DNA of 64,000 nucleotides. It comes from Lineus longissimus. Its lineage: Eukaryota > Nemertea > Pilidiophora > Heteronemertea > Lineidae. How positions within the stretch are numbered: the first letter of the stretch is position 1; each line of letters begins with the position of its first letter. Of the stretch, positions 36,593-48,125 are shown one piece after another. The stretch spans positions 12,032,109-12,096,108 of the forward strand of contig NC_088325.1 of assembly GCF_910592395.1 (NCBI RefSeq), written 5' to 3'. Position numbers and translations under genes: made by a program. The notes below the pieces were generated by a model. That model ran no database searches. It saw only the letters and a program-made list of their open reading frames with translations, and was not told the DNA's origin.

Positions 36593-37160
36593 TGTTAGGA
36601 AAGAACACATACATCTCATGGCATGCATGCTATAATAGAAGCCACATACAAGCATATAGACACCACTTTTTCATGCAAGAAAACCAGTCAATCCACCTCT
36701 TCACAATTCTGGGTCAGAATTCTATCGTTTTTCACACTCGCTAGAATGATTATCGGTCACACTGGCTCCAGCGCTGGATATCTTATTCTTAGGCAAATTA
36801 ATGTCAAATCAATCGAAAGGCCAACAAGTTCACGAGAGAAGAAAGGCTAAGCATTGCTATTGGCTGCAGCTCGATTTGGTAAGCGGACAACCACAGTTGC
36901 GCTTTTGTAAGTGCGCCTCACCAAAATCCGAGGAAGAACTGTCGAAGGCAAAACAAGCACATGTTGTGCACACCAGCTCACGGTGACACGACCATTAAAC
37001 CTCGCTCCCATGAGTGGTCGTATCACTTGGGTGCCATTTTATACACTAACTTGACATGCTTCCCATCGCTAGTGTTGTAATTTTGGGCGTATTATGAATA
37101 CTGGCCACTTTGCGCGGCACTACTTAGCAGGTAATCCGACAGGTGGCGCTGCGTCAGGTG
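36593..37160. other. No gene seen; CpG content rises toward 37.1 kb
   Basis: Short overlapping plus frames without domains. From about 37080 the sequence becomes richer in CpG (TGCGCGGCAC, ATCCGACAGG, GGCGCTGCGTC), unlike most of the window. This could mark a promoter-proximal region for the small frame that follows. Confidence 0.3.
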
Positions 37161-37280
37161 ATGATGCCGATGGCGGAAGTTAGGTCGTTTACAGCGATGA
37201 AGCTGGTCTCTTCAGGCAATTCGGTTATTCTCTGGACCGGTATATTTTTGGTCTTTCTCTCTTCGTGTCTCGTGGCATAA
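37161..37280 (+). CDS. Candidate small ORF or first exon with signal-peptide-like sequence
   Basis: A 39-residue frame starts at tandem ATGs (37161, 37164) and stops at 37278. From the internal methionine at residue 13 it reads MKLVSSGNSVILWTGIFLVF then LSSCLVA. That is a short charged start, a hydrophobic core and small residues before a possible cleavage site, the layout of a secretory signal peptide. The DNA is CpG-rich compared with its surroundings. If it is a first exon, the splice donor could be one of the GT dinucleotides in CTTCGTGTCTCGTGG (37261-37275). No downstream exon is recognised. A mirror minus frame (37154-37342) exists. A hydrophobic 27-residue run can arise by chance, so this is a weak call. 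Confidence 0.2.
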   Translation: MMPMAEVRSFTAMKLVSSGNSVILWTGIFLVFLSSCLVA

Positions 37281-39079
37281 CAAAACCTTAGTCTCAGGCC
37301 CTCCCCAACCCCTGACACCCAGATGCAACAGCCCATGTTCAAGGGTGACTAAACGGCCCCTACTCACTCAGACAATACCTATACATTACAAAACTTCATC
37401 CTAAATGCCCAGTCAAACTATGTACACTACACCATGTACCAATGGCTTATAATCCCCATATAATCCCATAATAGCAGAAATATACGTTCCCTCACCTAAC
37501 TACATGCATTTAGCTGTGGATCATCCCAGAATGAGTACAATAAAATCAACCCAAGGAGACACTGCATATTGCACTGAATATGCATATATATTTTAGTTAA
37601 TACTTTTAACCCCTGAAACCCAGATCCACAACACTAGCAATCCTCCCTCATAGAGTGAAGGAATATCACCCAAAGGGATTGCTGAAGGCCATTTTTAGAG
37701 GGGTGGTGGGCAGGGAGGGCAACTGCCCCAGACGCTGCCCGCTGCCGGTCTTCGCCTCTCCCCCTCCCGTAGAGAGCCTATTGCCCCCTCTGCGGCTCCA
37801 GGACCAAAAGTTGGTAATTAGCCAACAGACATACAAGTATCAGGCAAAGCTGTGTTGACTTTAACTGGGTAAGACAAACAAGGCTTCCATACATAATTTG
37901 TTCACGGGTTTAGATGGTATCCATTTAGCTTTACCTAAACAACCCATGGCAAAGTTCTTTCTCAAAAGTTAGGAATAGCGTCTAAAGCAGTCACTTTAGC
38001 CATATTAGTCGTACGAATCGATCACTCGCCATCAGACAGCCTCGACTTTCTGCGTCTAAATCTGACATCCAAATTAAACCTTGAGGTGACACTGGGAATT
38101 ATTTCCCGATTACTCCTGATAGATATTCCGGCAGGATTTTGATTCTAGGCGGGGTTAATACCTTTGGCTTAGTGGTGGTTTAACTTTTAAATGGCACCCA
38201 AGGAAGAATATTTCTTTAAAGCGAAGCAAGGATTCTGATACTCATGATAATGACAACATGGGTACAGTTCTATATTTCTCAAAAATACTAACAGTGCTGG
38301 TCTGAAGTAACATCTGATATGTCTTATAGATATGCGAAGTTTATCTGTAGCCACTAAGCCACACTGGGATCTAGGAGTGTTGTTGGAGAACCCCTTTCTC
38401 CTGGATCCGCCTCTGGTCAGTCCAGCCAAGCAGCGCTGGCCTCCATAGTCAATCTAGCCACCAAGCCTTCCTAGGATCCTTACCAACATGGTCAAAGGAC
38501 CCCTGGCTCTCTGCCTGTGGATAGGATACCACAATATGAAAGGCTATCTGGCGCTTTTCATTAGGGGCATAATGAGACTCTACTGGAGAGACTGAGCTGC
38601 TAAGATCAAGTTAGCAACAGTCTATAGCGGAAGGATGATTCAATTTGGTCGCCGCAGTCTATCCTTTTTGGTGTGGCCAAGTCGTTTGGAGAAGTTGATG
38701 TCACAGAGGTGGAAAAAAGCTATTTACAATGACATATAAGATGACAAAAACTCGCTATTCCATGTCTAGACACCAGAAAGGCTCCTAAGTAGTTAATGGA
38801 GAAAATTGGAAAAAGCAGTAGGTTTATATCGAAATAGACCAATATATTCTCTTATTTTTGCTGTCGTCCTGCAGTGGAAGACTGAATTACGGATCAAGGC
38901 GGGCATATGGATCGCAGTGTACAGACACGCTAAATTCCGGGCATTGTAGCGAACATGGTAAACAGCACACTTTTGAACAGTTCAATTATTCAAATGCACT
39001 TTGACATGTTATTTCCACAACTATATGCATGTATATTCCAGTTCAAGCTCAACACCATGGGAAGTATCAACTGTCATGC
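37281..39079. other. No gene seen
   Basis: Frames of 67 (37655-37858, Pro/Arg-rich in a GC-rich patch at about 37.70-37.80 kb) and 80 codons (38187-38429, minus) have no domains. The GC-rich patch is short and isolated. Confidence 0.4.
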
Positions 39080-39150
39080 CTGTCATGAGAGCCGAACCCA
39101 TGACCCTCTGATTATGAGCCTGTCGGTCTAACCGCTGAGCCACAGTTAAG
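39080..39150 (-). mobile_element. tRNA-derived SINE head, minus strand
   Basis: On the minus strand TGGCTCAGCGGTTAGA (39127-39142) is a good box A. GGTTCGGCTC (39089-39098) is a good box B, 29 bp further on, close to the usual spacing. TCAGAGGGTCATGGGTTCGG is the T-arm region. The sequence after box B could not be followed to a conserved body or tail. A tRNA gene is unlikely because no matching acceptor stem is visible. Confidence 0.6.
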
Positions 39151-40820
39151 CCCCTTTTCCCTTAAAATGAGATTATGAGTTTGGTTCCTGAATAGAAACA
39201 TCCTCATGCGAAAGAGCTCACAACTCTCTCCATACCTGTAGACATCAAAAGTAGTCACTGTTTGAGGTAGGGGTTTTGGAAAGATATTTGGACAAGACTT
39301 CAACTTCTAGAGTGGTCTGGACTAGGCCACTCATCAAGACCAGCCACTAAAATGCTGGTCATAACATTACCCCAATAACGATCTAAAGAACATCTGAATG
39401 TTTCATAATACATTCCTTGGAGTACAACATGATATTTAAAAAATTGCCATCAGCGGCCAAGAAACTTGCGCCATTCACACAAATCTAATCAAAAACTTTG
39501 TAATCCGATAACAGCAAGTCATAATTTGGGTCAAAATCGTCCTGGGATCTTCAGGGCTCCGTTCTGATTCCTACTTGGGTGACTTATTTCTCAGGTTCTT
39601 ATTGAAAATATGCGGCCAGCCTTATGAATGTTAATGGGAAATTATCGAAAAATAGCGCCTGTTGGCACCCGAGTGGGGTTTCTTTAGTTCAAGACCACTT
39701 GATTTTTTAGCCAACTCTTTGATAAAGTAACAACATTTATGATGTAGAATATGTGATGTGACGAAGAAGTGATCTCTACTTGACGCCTTGCTCACCAACA
39801 TGATATAAGGCGTGGGGCACTTCTAACATGTCTAACTTCATATATTCATGTGATAGTTTGTTTGACATGGCAGCTATTGGTGATTTGGGTGAGTGGTCGC
39901 CTGTAATCTTGTTCTCCCGCTTGTTGGAGTCTGTGATAGCATTGGTAATGTGATATCCGATGATTGATATGGGCCAACTGGTGGCAGGACTCATTGCTGA
40001 TACCTCACAAAGTCAATCTGAAGGATTGTTTAGTGTTCGACTTCGCAATATCAGCAGTGTACTGCATCTGATCAGCTAGCTTTTTGGTCTAGGGGGGAGA
40101 TATCTGTGTCAGTGGGCAGTGGATTGCAAATCTTTGACAAAGCCTTTTTTATAATGAGATGTTGGCAAAACATTGAACAAGGTAAAACTCAAACCAATCT
40201 CCGCACGGGTCCTCAAAATGAGAAAGTACCAACAAAAACATCTTTGCCTGCATTATATGACAGGGCCACTTTGACTCCAAAATCAGCTAGTCGGCTTTAC
40301 CTGCAATTTTGCAGCTCATTGACCAGAAGAATTATCATGAAAAAAATTAGGCTTCGTGAATCATGCTTGATTTGTTCCAATAGAGTCAACTATTGCGTCA
40401 AGGTGTAATGAGACCTCACCAAGAAATGGCCGCATTTGTCTCAAAATGGATCAATTCATGACATTCACGCTGTCTCGGCTTTGCTGGTCTTTCTTAAATC
40501 TCCCCCGTGACAATTGGTGCACCTTGCCAGAAAATTAGTTGATTCATCATGTAGATTGGTGCCCTGGTAAAGCTGAGATCACCTAAGCCGTCAACAGCAA
40601 TGTCACTGGAGTCGGTTTCTAAGGCTGGGGAACCTTGCAGGGTTACTGGGGGCTGAGATATAGAAGGGGTCATTTCATCTGATTTTTGTAACTTTGACAA
40701 GAAGTATGTCTAGCTGAAGATTTATGAGTGAGAGGGGTGTGATCATAACTTCGTGACAGGAATGCCACTGATTGTGAAATAGCGACAACTTTCACAAACA
40801 CGGTGATAAAACAAGGTAGT
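39151..40820. other. No gene seen
   Basis: Frames of 63-100 codons without domains on both strands. GCCATCAGCGGCCAAGAAAC and AAATCTAATCAAAAACTTTG near 39.45-39.50 kb vaguely recall the TGACCTTGA composite family, but too weakly to call. Confidence 0.4.
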
Positions 40821-41046
40821 GTGTAGTGTCAGTGCTCATTCAAATAGATTTTGTAACTATCCCCTTGAGAAGAAAGATATCGATACATCATCAGCTCTGA
40901 CATATCTGAATCGAGGTGAAGATCCCTCCCTGGGTATAAACTGTAGTATTGATGCTCGTTCAAATAGATTTTGTAACTATCCCCTTGAGAAGAAAGACGT
41001 CGATACTTGAGCTCAGAATAGAGGTGAGGTCCCTGGGTGTGGACTC
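40821..41046 (+). repeat. 120-bp tandem duplication carrying an open reading frame
   Basis: 40821-40886 and 40941-41006 align at an exact offset of 120 bp with few differences. Similarity resumes after the second copy (AGGTGAGGTCCCTGGGTGTG). The plus frame reads NRFCNYPLEKKD in both copies. Four differences within the best-aligned 18 codons split into two silent and two amino-acid changes (His/Arg, Ile/Val), which is too few to test selection. The frame stops right after copy 2. I do not recognise the peptide. Confidence 0.8.
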
Positions 41047-42124
41047 GAGACTAATCCCTATTACACATAAGCTAGTATTCCCCTCCGTTACTGGGGAGGT
41101 GTAGTAATCTTCTTACAGGAGCTGGTCATGGGGATGTCAACCCTATATACCCGTCGTGACACGATTTATAAGCTTGATGAAACTTCCACAGTGGCCAATG
41201 GTTATCTTAGAAGAAAAGTACAACTAGTCTGGCAGTGAAGGGCAGATTTCAGGGGTGTAGCAAATGCGTAACAACACTTTTTTTGGCGGTATCTTCAAGA
41301 TGTGTAGAACCAGAAACTGTTTGATGCTATGGGGCACTATTGTTCTTTCAAAATATGCAAGTCAAGTATGCCATTACGGAAATCCTTCATGTCTCACTAT
41401 TGACTGTTTTGTTAAATGAACGAATAATAATGACTTAAAGAAGCATGGTCTTATCATCTGAAAACACAGTCCCTAAAATAATCTCTTTTTTTTCTAAAGC
41501 TTACTCATGGCATTACAGGCTCAATCTGAACAAAGATCAAAGGACTTGATTGATTGAACTAAAAAAACCTATTCGCTGATAAGAAAGACAATCAACCAAT
41601 TTTCGATAATGCCTTTTAAATCCGATTTCTAACCCGTTATCAAATAGCTAGGGCACGACACAGATCGGATTTTCTTTTTAAATTGGACACATCTTAGCAG
41701 TCAGACTGAAATTAATGCCAAGGGTCATATGGGTAAGCACATCGGATATCTTTTAAACAACTCTGATAAAACATAATGCCCCCTACTCTTGCGGAGGTTG
41801 AGGGACAAAATTAGCTGAAACATTTACTATTAAAATCAAGGTCGGCCTACAAAATGTCATGTTATAGTACTATAAACCAATAAAGCATTGCCGAAGTTCT
41901 TCTTTGTGAACACATCATATCACTTTCAAGCCAACACAATCAATACACACAAAAAGATTTAAAAAGAATATCTCACTTACCATTCAAGAGAGCTATAAAT
42001 CCCACGTCAAATATCGCGTTTCTTCCAATATGAAGAGAATCTCGATTTATCTGTGAATGAAGATGAGTATTCATTGAAGCATGACGAAAGTCGCGTTCGA
42101 GAGCTACTTGTGGTACAATGGACA
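41047..42124. other. No gene seen
   Basis: AT-rich sequence without long frames, arrays or inverted repeats. Confidence 0.5.
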
Positions 42125-42407
42125 TTGGGGGACCATCTCAATGAATAGTACAGCTGGTCTTTGACCAATATCTTCATGACCCATAGCGGATGTGAGGCTT
42201 TGGCTATTATGGGGGGGGGGCATCTCAATGAATAGTACAGCTGGTCTTTGACCAATATCTTCATGACCCATAGCGGATGTGAGGCTTTGGCTATTATGGG
42301 GGGGGGCATCTCAATAAATAGTACGTCAGCTGGTCTTTGACCAATATCTTTATGACCCATTGGGGTGAGAGGCTTTGGCTACTTGGGACCATCTCAATAA
42401 ATGGTAT
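42125..42407. repeat. Minisatellite, 86-87-bp unit, 3.3 copies, with poly-G runs
   Basis: CATCTCAATGAATAGTAC or a variant recurs at 42134, 42221, 42307 and 42390. Units contain GTCTTTGACCAATATCTTCA, TGACCCATAGCGGATGTGAG and GGCTTTGGCTATTATGGGGG. The G run varies in length between copies. Since 87 is 29 codons, a minus frame of 117 codons opens across the array (repeating LWVMKILVKDQLYYSLR). The period differs between copies (87, 86, 83), so it is not a maintained protein repeat. Confidence 0.95.
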
Positions 42408-42802
42408 TGCAATTTCTACTTTCTCTTATACCCACATTTCGTCAGAGCATCCTGATATATCCGTGGATAAATTGAAGAAGAAGTTAGTTATTGAGATATA
42501 AAACTACCAAATGGATTCATAAGGGACGAAGGTCATGGTGAAAATTTGGGCCAATCTTTATTTCTACCATACGAAACCATCAGCTGACTATGCAACATCT
42601 GACCCCGTTCTGTTCATGTATTTATACAGCAGCCGTCAGCACTTTAAACATAAGTTTCTGAACTGAGTGTTGTTTTCTCTTCATTATTTTCCCCCATGAA
42701 TCATCAAATCAGCAATGTTTTTCCTTCTGATTTGAACCTAATTTTACGGCAAGTGTTGCATTATCGTCCCATCACACGCAGCGAGTGAATGGTCAAGACA
42801 TT
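42408..42802. other. Nothing seen
   Basis: AT-rich, no frame over 60 codons, no repeat recognised. Confidence 0.45.
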
Positions 42803-43092
42803 TTTTCCCAATGGAACACTCATCATTGACTAAACAAATTCACCATTAACAATCCTGATTTCCCAAACAAACAAACCAGTCATTACGGCACGTCGTTTTG
42901 TCCAAACACTCGCATTGCCATCACATTCCACCCAGGGCTACTCAGCTATCGAGTTTTTTTTAAACGATTTTCCCATAGGTCACTCATCACAGACCAAATA
43001 GGCATCATTACCGACAAAGATTTTGATTTCCCAAACAAATGAAACAGCCATTATGGCACGTGTTGTCCAAACACACACCATCACGTCTCACT
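42803..43092. repeat. Direct duplication, about 125-bp unit, offset about 160 bp
   Basis: The segment with CACTCATCAT, GATTTCCCAAACAAACAAAC, CAGTCATTACGGCACGT and GTCCAAACAC (42803-42927) recurs as CACTCATCAC, GATTTCCCAAACAAATGAAA, CAGCCATTATGGCACGT and GTCCAAACAC (42967-43092). The copies are diverged, about 75 percent identical by eye. Confidence 0.75.
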
Positions 43093-45908
43093 TGAGGCCA
43101 CCTCTCACAGAATACCCAGCGTCACACTCAGTCAACAGAAGGATTACGAGTGGCAGGGATCACATTACCCCTGGACAAGGGTACACATCTCAAGGGGGCA
43201 GGTGACTGGGGTAGAATTTCAAAGCCATCCCATTGTGCGTGTTGCTATTCGAGCTAAAGCTAATACCACCCGGAAAGCAGTTCCTTGGGATAATAACTGG
43301 CCAAAGTTCCAAGTTCCAAGTGACAGCTTCACATTAGCCACAATTGAATCTATTGTACTACATGAGGCAGTGTTTAAGTTGCTAGCATTTGGTCACCTGC
43401 ATCACGGCCAGTACAGGGTTATTTGGACATTAGCCAACCCCCTCCCCAAAATAGTCCAGTGCACATGGAAGGCTGGTAAAACCCTTGCCGGCTAATGCTG
43501 ATGTACCAAAAGCTACTGCAGACCCCTTTATACCGTACTACCTTTAGGATAGGATTACATTCAATCCAAAGAAATAAACTGATTTCCCCCATCTGATCTA
43601 TCCAGCTCCAAAATGGTTGGCAATTAAACTTGAAATGACTATTATAAGAGACACCATGCGAAATCCAAAAGGACCTCTGGCCAACTTGAATTCTCTAGTT
43701 ACATCCCGTAAAGCCTTTAGGGAGGAACTTAATGATGAGATTGAGAATCTTCAGCTGCTCATTACTGGACCTAAAGCAACTGGCCTTACCTCAACAATGT
43801 GATGGTTTAGATTACCAAAGAGAACACCCTTACAAGTGCCTGGGAGAAACTTATACCCCCTGAAAACTTTTGTGAGGACAGCACTGGACCTGCTGCTCAT
43901 TGTGTAACAAGGACCCTTAAATATCTTTGAGAAGCTGTTCAAACTAGCACACAAGATGCACAATGAAAACTGAACCATTGATGGGAACTAGGAACTGGAC
44001 CAACGATGGGAACGCGGACCTGTGTCCTTCTAAATTGGGCTAATGATACTGTGACATCTCTCAAGTGGGAAGTTACACCCCTGGATCACTGATCACTGAA
44101 GTTGAGAGGTATCACCAGGCTTCTGCCATTTATTCTGATGCCAGGATATGCATACAAAAGCATGACCATTTTGAAATTGTGACTGATTTTCAGCACTGCT
44201 GGATTAAGGCTTGATAATTTAATCACCAAACTTCATCCAAATTTCATAAAACTCGAACACAAAAGCAGCACCACCAACTTGAGATCACGGTTTACTAAAT
44301 TATAACTGTAACCTTTCCCAACCAGCTGTTCACTTCACCCACTCGACAGTATGAACTAATAACGCAACCAAATTAGCCTGAAATTTCCAAACTCTAGACC
44401 ACTTGACTAACTAGCTACGCATTTACTATGAAAAGGACATCCCACTCACAAAAACACCTTCAGGGCAATCAGCTTCGAAGTTAAGCGCTTTGGGCAAAAT
44501 CATGAAATTTCCTTGAATAATTCACGATTTCACGCCTGATGAAATCTTCAGCAACTGTTATAACCCGGATAAGAAATTAGCTTCCGTGGTCTCCATTTGG
44601 TTGAGTAATTTCTGCCCCAAGGCGCAGCTAAATAGACAATCAAATAGGTTTATTAAGCGTAGAAAAATTCCGTGCCTCCTCAAAGTTGCATCAAATGGTA
44701 ATCAAGTACCTGCTCAGTTTGCTGGTGAGGTAATTAACCTGATTGGCTTTGTAACTCATTGAGCTTCTTCACTTTGAACTTTAACCTTTGAGGACAATCT
44801 TCGTCCAAAAGTGGCTACAGATACAACTCAACACACACTGTCTTATACTTTCAGAGGTGCAAAGGAGTTCCACAAAGTTGCTTATAGAAAGTCAATTGGA
44901 TTGACATCTATCTTCGTGAAAATTGCTCAAAACTGACCGAGCAGAAAGATATGAAAGATCACAGAATGGTGACCTCTGTATGAAGGTGACACTTTGCTGA
45001 GGATATCTGACTGAAAGACACATGAAACTATCCAAATAGGGATTTTTTAGGTCTATCACATGATAAACTTTCCTATTTCCGTTTGTTAATGAGTTGCTTG
45101 CCACTTTTGCACAATTTTTGCTCCATCAATGTTCTGAAAATCCATTAACGTACCAAACAACCCAAAACTAAGCCGTCTTCTTCAGTAAATCAATATCACA
45201 CAATGACAATGCTCGCAGTAACAAGCTAAGGGTAGTTCATTCCCGACCCACCAGCTGGCAGTGGCTCCCAGTCCACAAACGAGAGGGTCTCAATTTCTGT
45301 TTCGAAGTAAGCCACAAATTCTTTTCCTAATAAAAAAAGTAAAAAGTTTCACGACAACGCTGACCATCATATCACGACTTCCGTCATTCGATATTAGCTT
45401 ATTTTGCCAAATCACACCAGTAACTATTTCTGATCAACAAAGGTAGCCTGAGGTTTCTCGGACATTTTCTCCAACCATCGCTCCTGTAGCCATTAGAGCT
45501 GTCATTTGCATTACGAAGCCAATTATGCTGCAGCATTTTACAAAAATCCCAATTTTCTGCCGATGACGTCTTCAAAGGTGATTTTTTGCACGGAAATCAC
45601 AAATTGTAGCTCGAAGACAATGCTTAATGCAAGAGATGGTCGAGGAGGTCATAAAAGTTCATAGCTGTGATGATGTCCTGCGGTGGAGTTGTGGTTTTGA
45701 GAGGTGCATGCAAGTTCAAGGTTGTTGAAGGCACCATGAGGGATACTGTGTCATTTCTGATGACACCACCTTTTTCACTATTTCTCTCACTTTGATCATG
45801 CATAGGCATGTCACTTGAACTTTGTTTAGGAAATTGCAGCAAGGACAGACATAAAACATGTAGAGTTGATCCAGCAGTCACAGAAAGCACAGTCCAAATC
45901 ACAACTGA
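43093..45908. other. No confident gene; two coding-like frames at 43.2-43.8 kb
   Basis: Plus frames at 43202-43495 (97 codons) and 43617-43802 (61 codons) have mixed, not purely AT-driven composition. The second includes SRKAFREELNDEIENLQ, which would form an amphipathic helix. No domain is recognised, no splice signals join them, and stops follow in all frames. They could be remnants of a retroelement. The rest of the interval, including 44.5-44.8 kb, shows nothing definable. Confidence 0.3.
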
Positions 45909-46206
45909 CATCCCCCAAATCGCATCAGTGGCACATTATTGGTGTACCAACTCCACCAGCACCTGAAGAGACTTGGGCTCCATCCAACTGCTTCATGCGA
46001 ATGTGGACTCGGCGAACAAACGCCAAGGCACATTCTGCAGGACTGTCCCTTGATGAAAAGAAGACAGGACTTTTGGCCGGAGCCATTGTCACTGAAGACT
46101 AAGCTATGGGGAACAGCCGAAGACCTGCAACAAACAGCCGATTTTGTCGCGGCGCACGACTTGAGGTTATAATGGTTATGAAAATCTGAACGCAGAAGAA
46201 GAAGAA
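45909..46206 (+). mobile_element. 5'-truncated non-LTR retrotransposon: reverse transcriptase C-terminus and 3' tail
   Basis: A frame open from just after the stop at 45906 to the stop at 46170 encodes 87 residues that look like the far C-terminus of a Jockey/CR1-type reverse transcriptase. It has an RISGTLLVYQLHQHLKRLGL segment, then the zinc-knuckle-like CxC-x8-H-x4-C motif (CECGLGEQTPRHILQDC), and ends with LWGTAEDLQQTADFV. Only this tail remains; the endonuclease and polymerase domains are absent, as expected of a 5'-truncated insertion. It has no in-frame ATG. Downstream, CGCAGAAGAAGAAGAA (46191-46206) fits a GAA-type 3' tail. Such fragments are dead copies. The clade is inferred from memory of similar sequences. 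Confidence 0.8.
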
Positions 46207-46777
46207 TTGGTGTACCACTGATGCGCCTTCCAGCTCGAAGGTCTCACGTTACCCACGCACAGCCACAAGATCCCACCAACCAAATATCAATGGCCACCCG
46301 TGGACTGAGGACTTGGATACTTTGATATCAAAAATAATCAACCTGTCCAAAGAAAAATACGATAGGGGACATACCAAGCCATCTCATCAACTTTATGTTC
46401 CTTTCATTACTAATCAGTCAATCCCATCCTTTTATTACTGATAAATAATTTAGGCAGCCATCACAAAATGACAAATAACTACATAACTAAAATAACCTTT
46501 ATGGCATCCCACACTTCCGCGTGACCAGGTAAGTGACATCACACAGCAACCAAGGGTAATTATTACTTAGATGATGCCATAATTGGTCGACATTGCCAAC
46601 TTTTGATTGAGTTATGGGGGAGTAGCAGGAAAGTATCTCAGTGTGACCATGGCTGGCACTCAACTCTGTTGTTATGTTGTGATTAGCCATAAACTTGGGG
46701 ACATCATTCTGATGGGTTTTGACAGCATGACTTGGACAGAACGTCCGGCGCTAATTTCACCAAGACCATTACTGGTT
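46207..46777. other. No gene seen
   Basis: Opposing frames of 63 and 68 codons at 46.5-46.8 kb overlap each other and have no domains. Confidence 0.4.
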
Positions 46778-47042
46778 TCTCACTTTCTTTATGAAAAGAA
46801 GGAGTCAAATTGAATCATCTGAATGCAACTGGTATATTGTTCTGAAAAGAGAGTGGGTTACCAGCAGATGGAGTCTGAAAGATGCCCCCATCCTCTACTC
46901 CTAGCATTTGACTGACACCATCAATGGGTTCTCACTTTCTATGTGAAATGAATGAATCAAATTGAATATTCTGAATGTCACTGGTATATTCCTCTGACCA
47001 GAGAGTGGGTCACCAGGAGATTGACTCTGAAGGATGTGATGA
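46778..47042. repeat. Direct duplication, about 110-bp block, offset about 151 bp
   Basis: TTTCTCACTTTCTTTATGAA, GTCAAATTGAATCATCTGAA, CTGGTATATTGTTCTGA and GAGAGTGGGTTACCAG (46778-46885) recur in order at 46929-47042 with substitutions. It lies directly upstream of the AT-rich satellite at 47120. Confidence 0.85.
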
Positions 47043-47119
47043 CATGCCAAAGAATCAAAATCCTAAACTCCAAGCATTATGGGGCAAGTCCAGGTTATGA
47101 TCATCTTGTTATAAAAAAG

Positions 47120-47380
47120 TTCAACTCTGGAAGATGAGAAAATTTCTAAGTCCAAATATTTTTTTCACTTGATTTTTTTCTGCTCAAAATGAAGAGACAT
47201 CATCAGTCCCAAAAAATTTTTGATTTGAAAATTTTTCAAAATTTTGAATTTCAACTCTGAAAGATAAGAACATTTCTAAGTCCAAATATTTTTTTCACTT
47301 AATTTTGTTTTCTGCTCAAAATGAAGAGACATCATCAGTCCCAAAATGTTTTTGACTTTTGAAAATTTTCAACTCGTATG
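47120..47380 (+). repeat. AT-rich dispersed satellite, copy B (two units)
   Basis: CAACTCTGGAAGATGAGAA at 47122 and CAACTCTGAAAGATAAGAA at 47252 start two units 130 bp apart. A third start (CAACTCGTATG) lies at 47370. Both units contain AAGTCCAAATATTTTTTTCA, TTCTGCTCAAAATGAAGAG, ACATCATCAGTCCCAAAA and a TTTGAAAATTTTTCAAAAT stretch. They are the same family as 6064-6220 and the reversed array at 54632-55078. No terminal inverted repeat was found around this copy. Confidence 0.88.
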
Positions 47381-47830
47381 AAGAAAGGTTTACCATACCT
47401 GTATTCCCCCTCAATTCTGCATCTAGGAGAAAACCTGCTCCCTCATTTTATCTTGGGGAACACATGGTCAAGGTTCACATCAAGATGTCCACAATTGCAG
47501 TTGTGAGCATTACTGCAGTATAGAGCTGCACCTGAAATGCTTCACATACACCGTTGAACATGCTGAAAACCGAAATTGTACAAGTGACACATGATGTTAG
47601 TTCATTAACAGGGTAATTGTCAAGTACCTCAAATACTCTCTGTGGTAACTGGATATTTGGACAAGAAAATCTCCCTCTGAGGAAAAGATTTTGGCCAATA
47701 CGGTTGGTGAATAAAATCACCCAATATCTCTAAGAAATGCTCACTTGACAAAAAGCTGTCATTGTGAAGGCTGAGGCAGTATCGAGGCAGGTGTCAATCT
47801 TTGTGGTAAATGTGGATGTTTCCCACACCA
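47381..47830. other. No gene seen
   Basis: One 81-codon minus frame (47475-47720) without a recognisable domain. Nothing else is seen. Confidence 0.4.
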
Positions 47831-48125
47831 AATCAACAATCCTATAGCACTACAGGCCCAGCCTTGAGAAATGGATTCAAGAGACGTTAAACGGACAATA
47901 GTAGATCAATCGTCTCTTTGACGAGAGGAGTGTTGGTCATTTGGAATGCTCATGACATGTAAGATTACAGATGTAAATGATTACCCAATATCAAGTGTCA
48001 TCATTAGTTAACATGTTAAATCAAATATTATCATGTAACCATCAGCAAACCTATAGAACTACAGGAAAAGTCTTGAGAAATTGATTTCAGAAACCGTAAT
48101 GGATACTGGATTGACCTTCATTCTG
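47831..48125. repeat. Diverged tandem duplication, about 208-bp unit
   Basis: CAATCCTATAGCACTACAGG, CCTTGAGAAATGGATTCA and ACGGACAATAGTAGATCA (47837-47911) match AAACCTATAGAACTACAGG, TCTTGAGAAATTGATTTCA and ATGGATACTGGATTGACC (48045-48118). The offset is about 208 bp. The copies are old. Confidence 0.55.

Noticed and set aside
36460-36744. 94-codon frame with Ser-Val-Gly-Arg repeats
   Set aside because: It reads through the CCGA tract of the transposon's right terminal repeat and across its boundary.
39080-39150. A tRNA gene on the minus strand
   Set aside because: Box A and box B are present but no paired acceptor stem or full cloverleaf can be traced, so a SINE head is the better reading.
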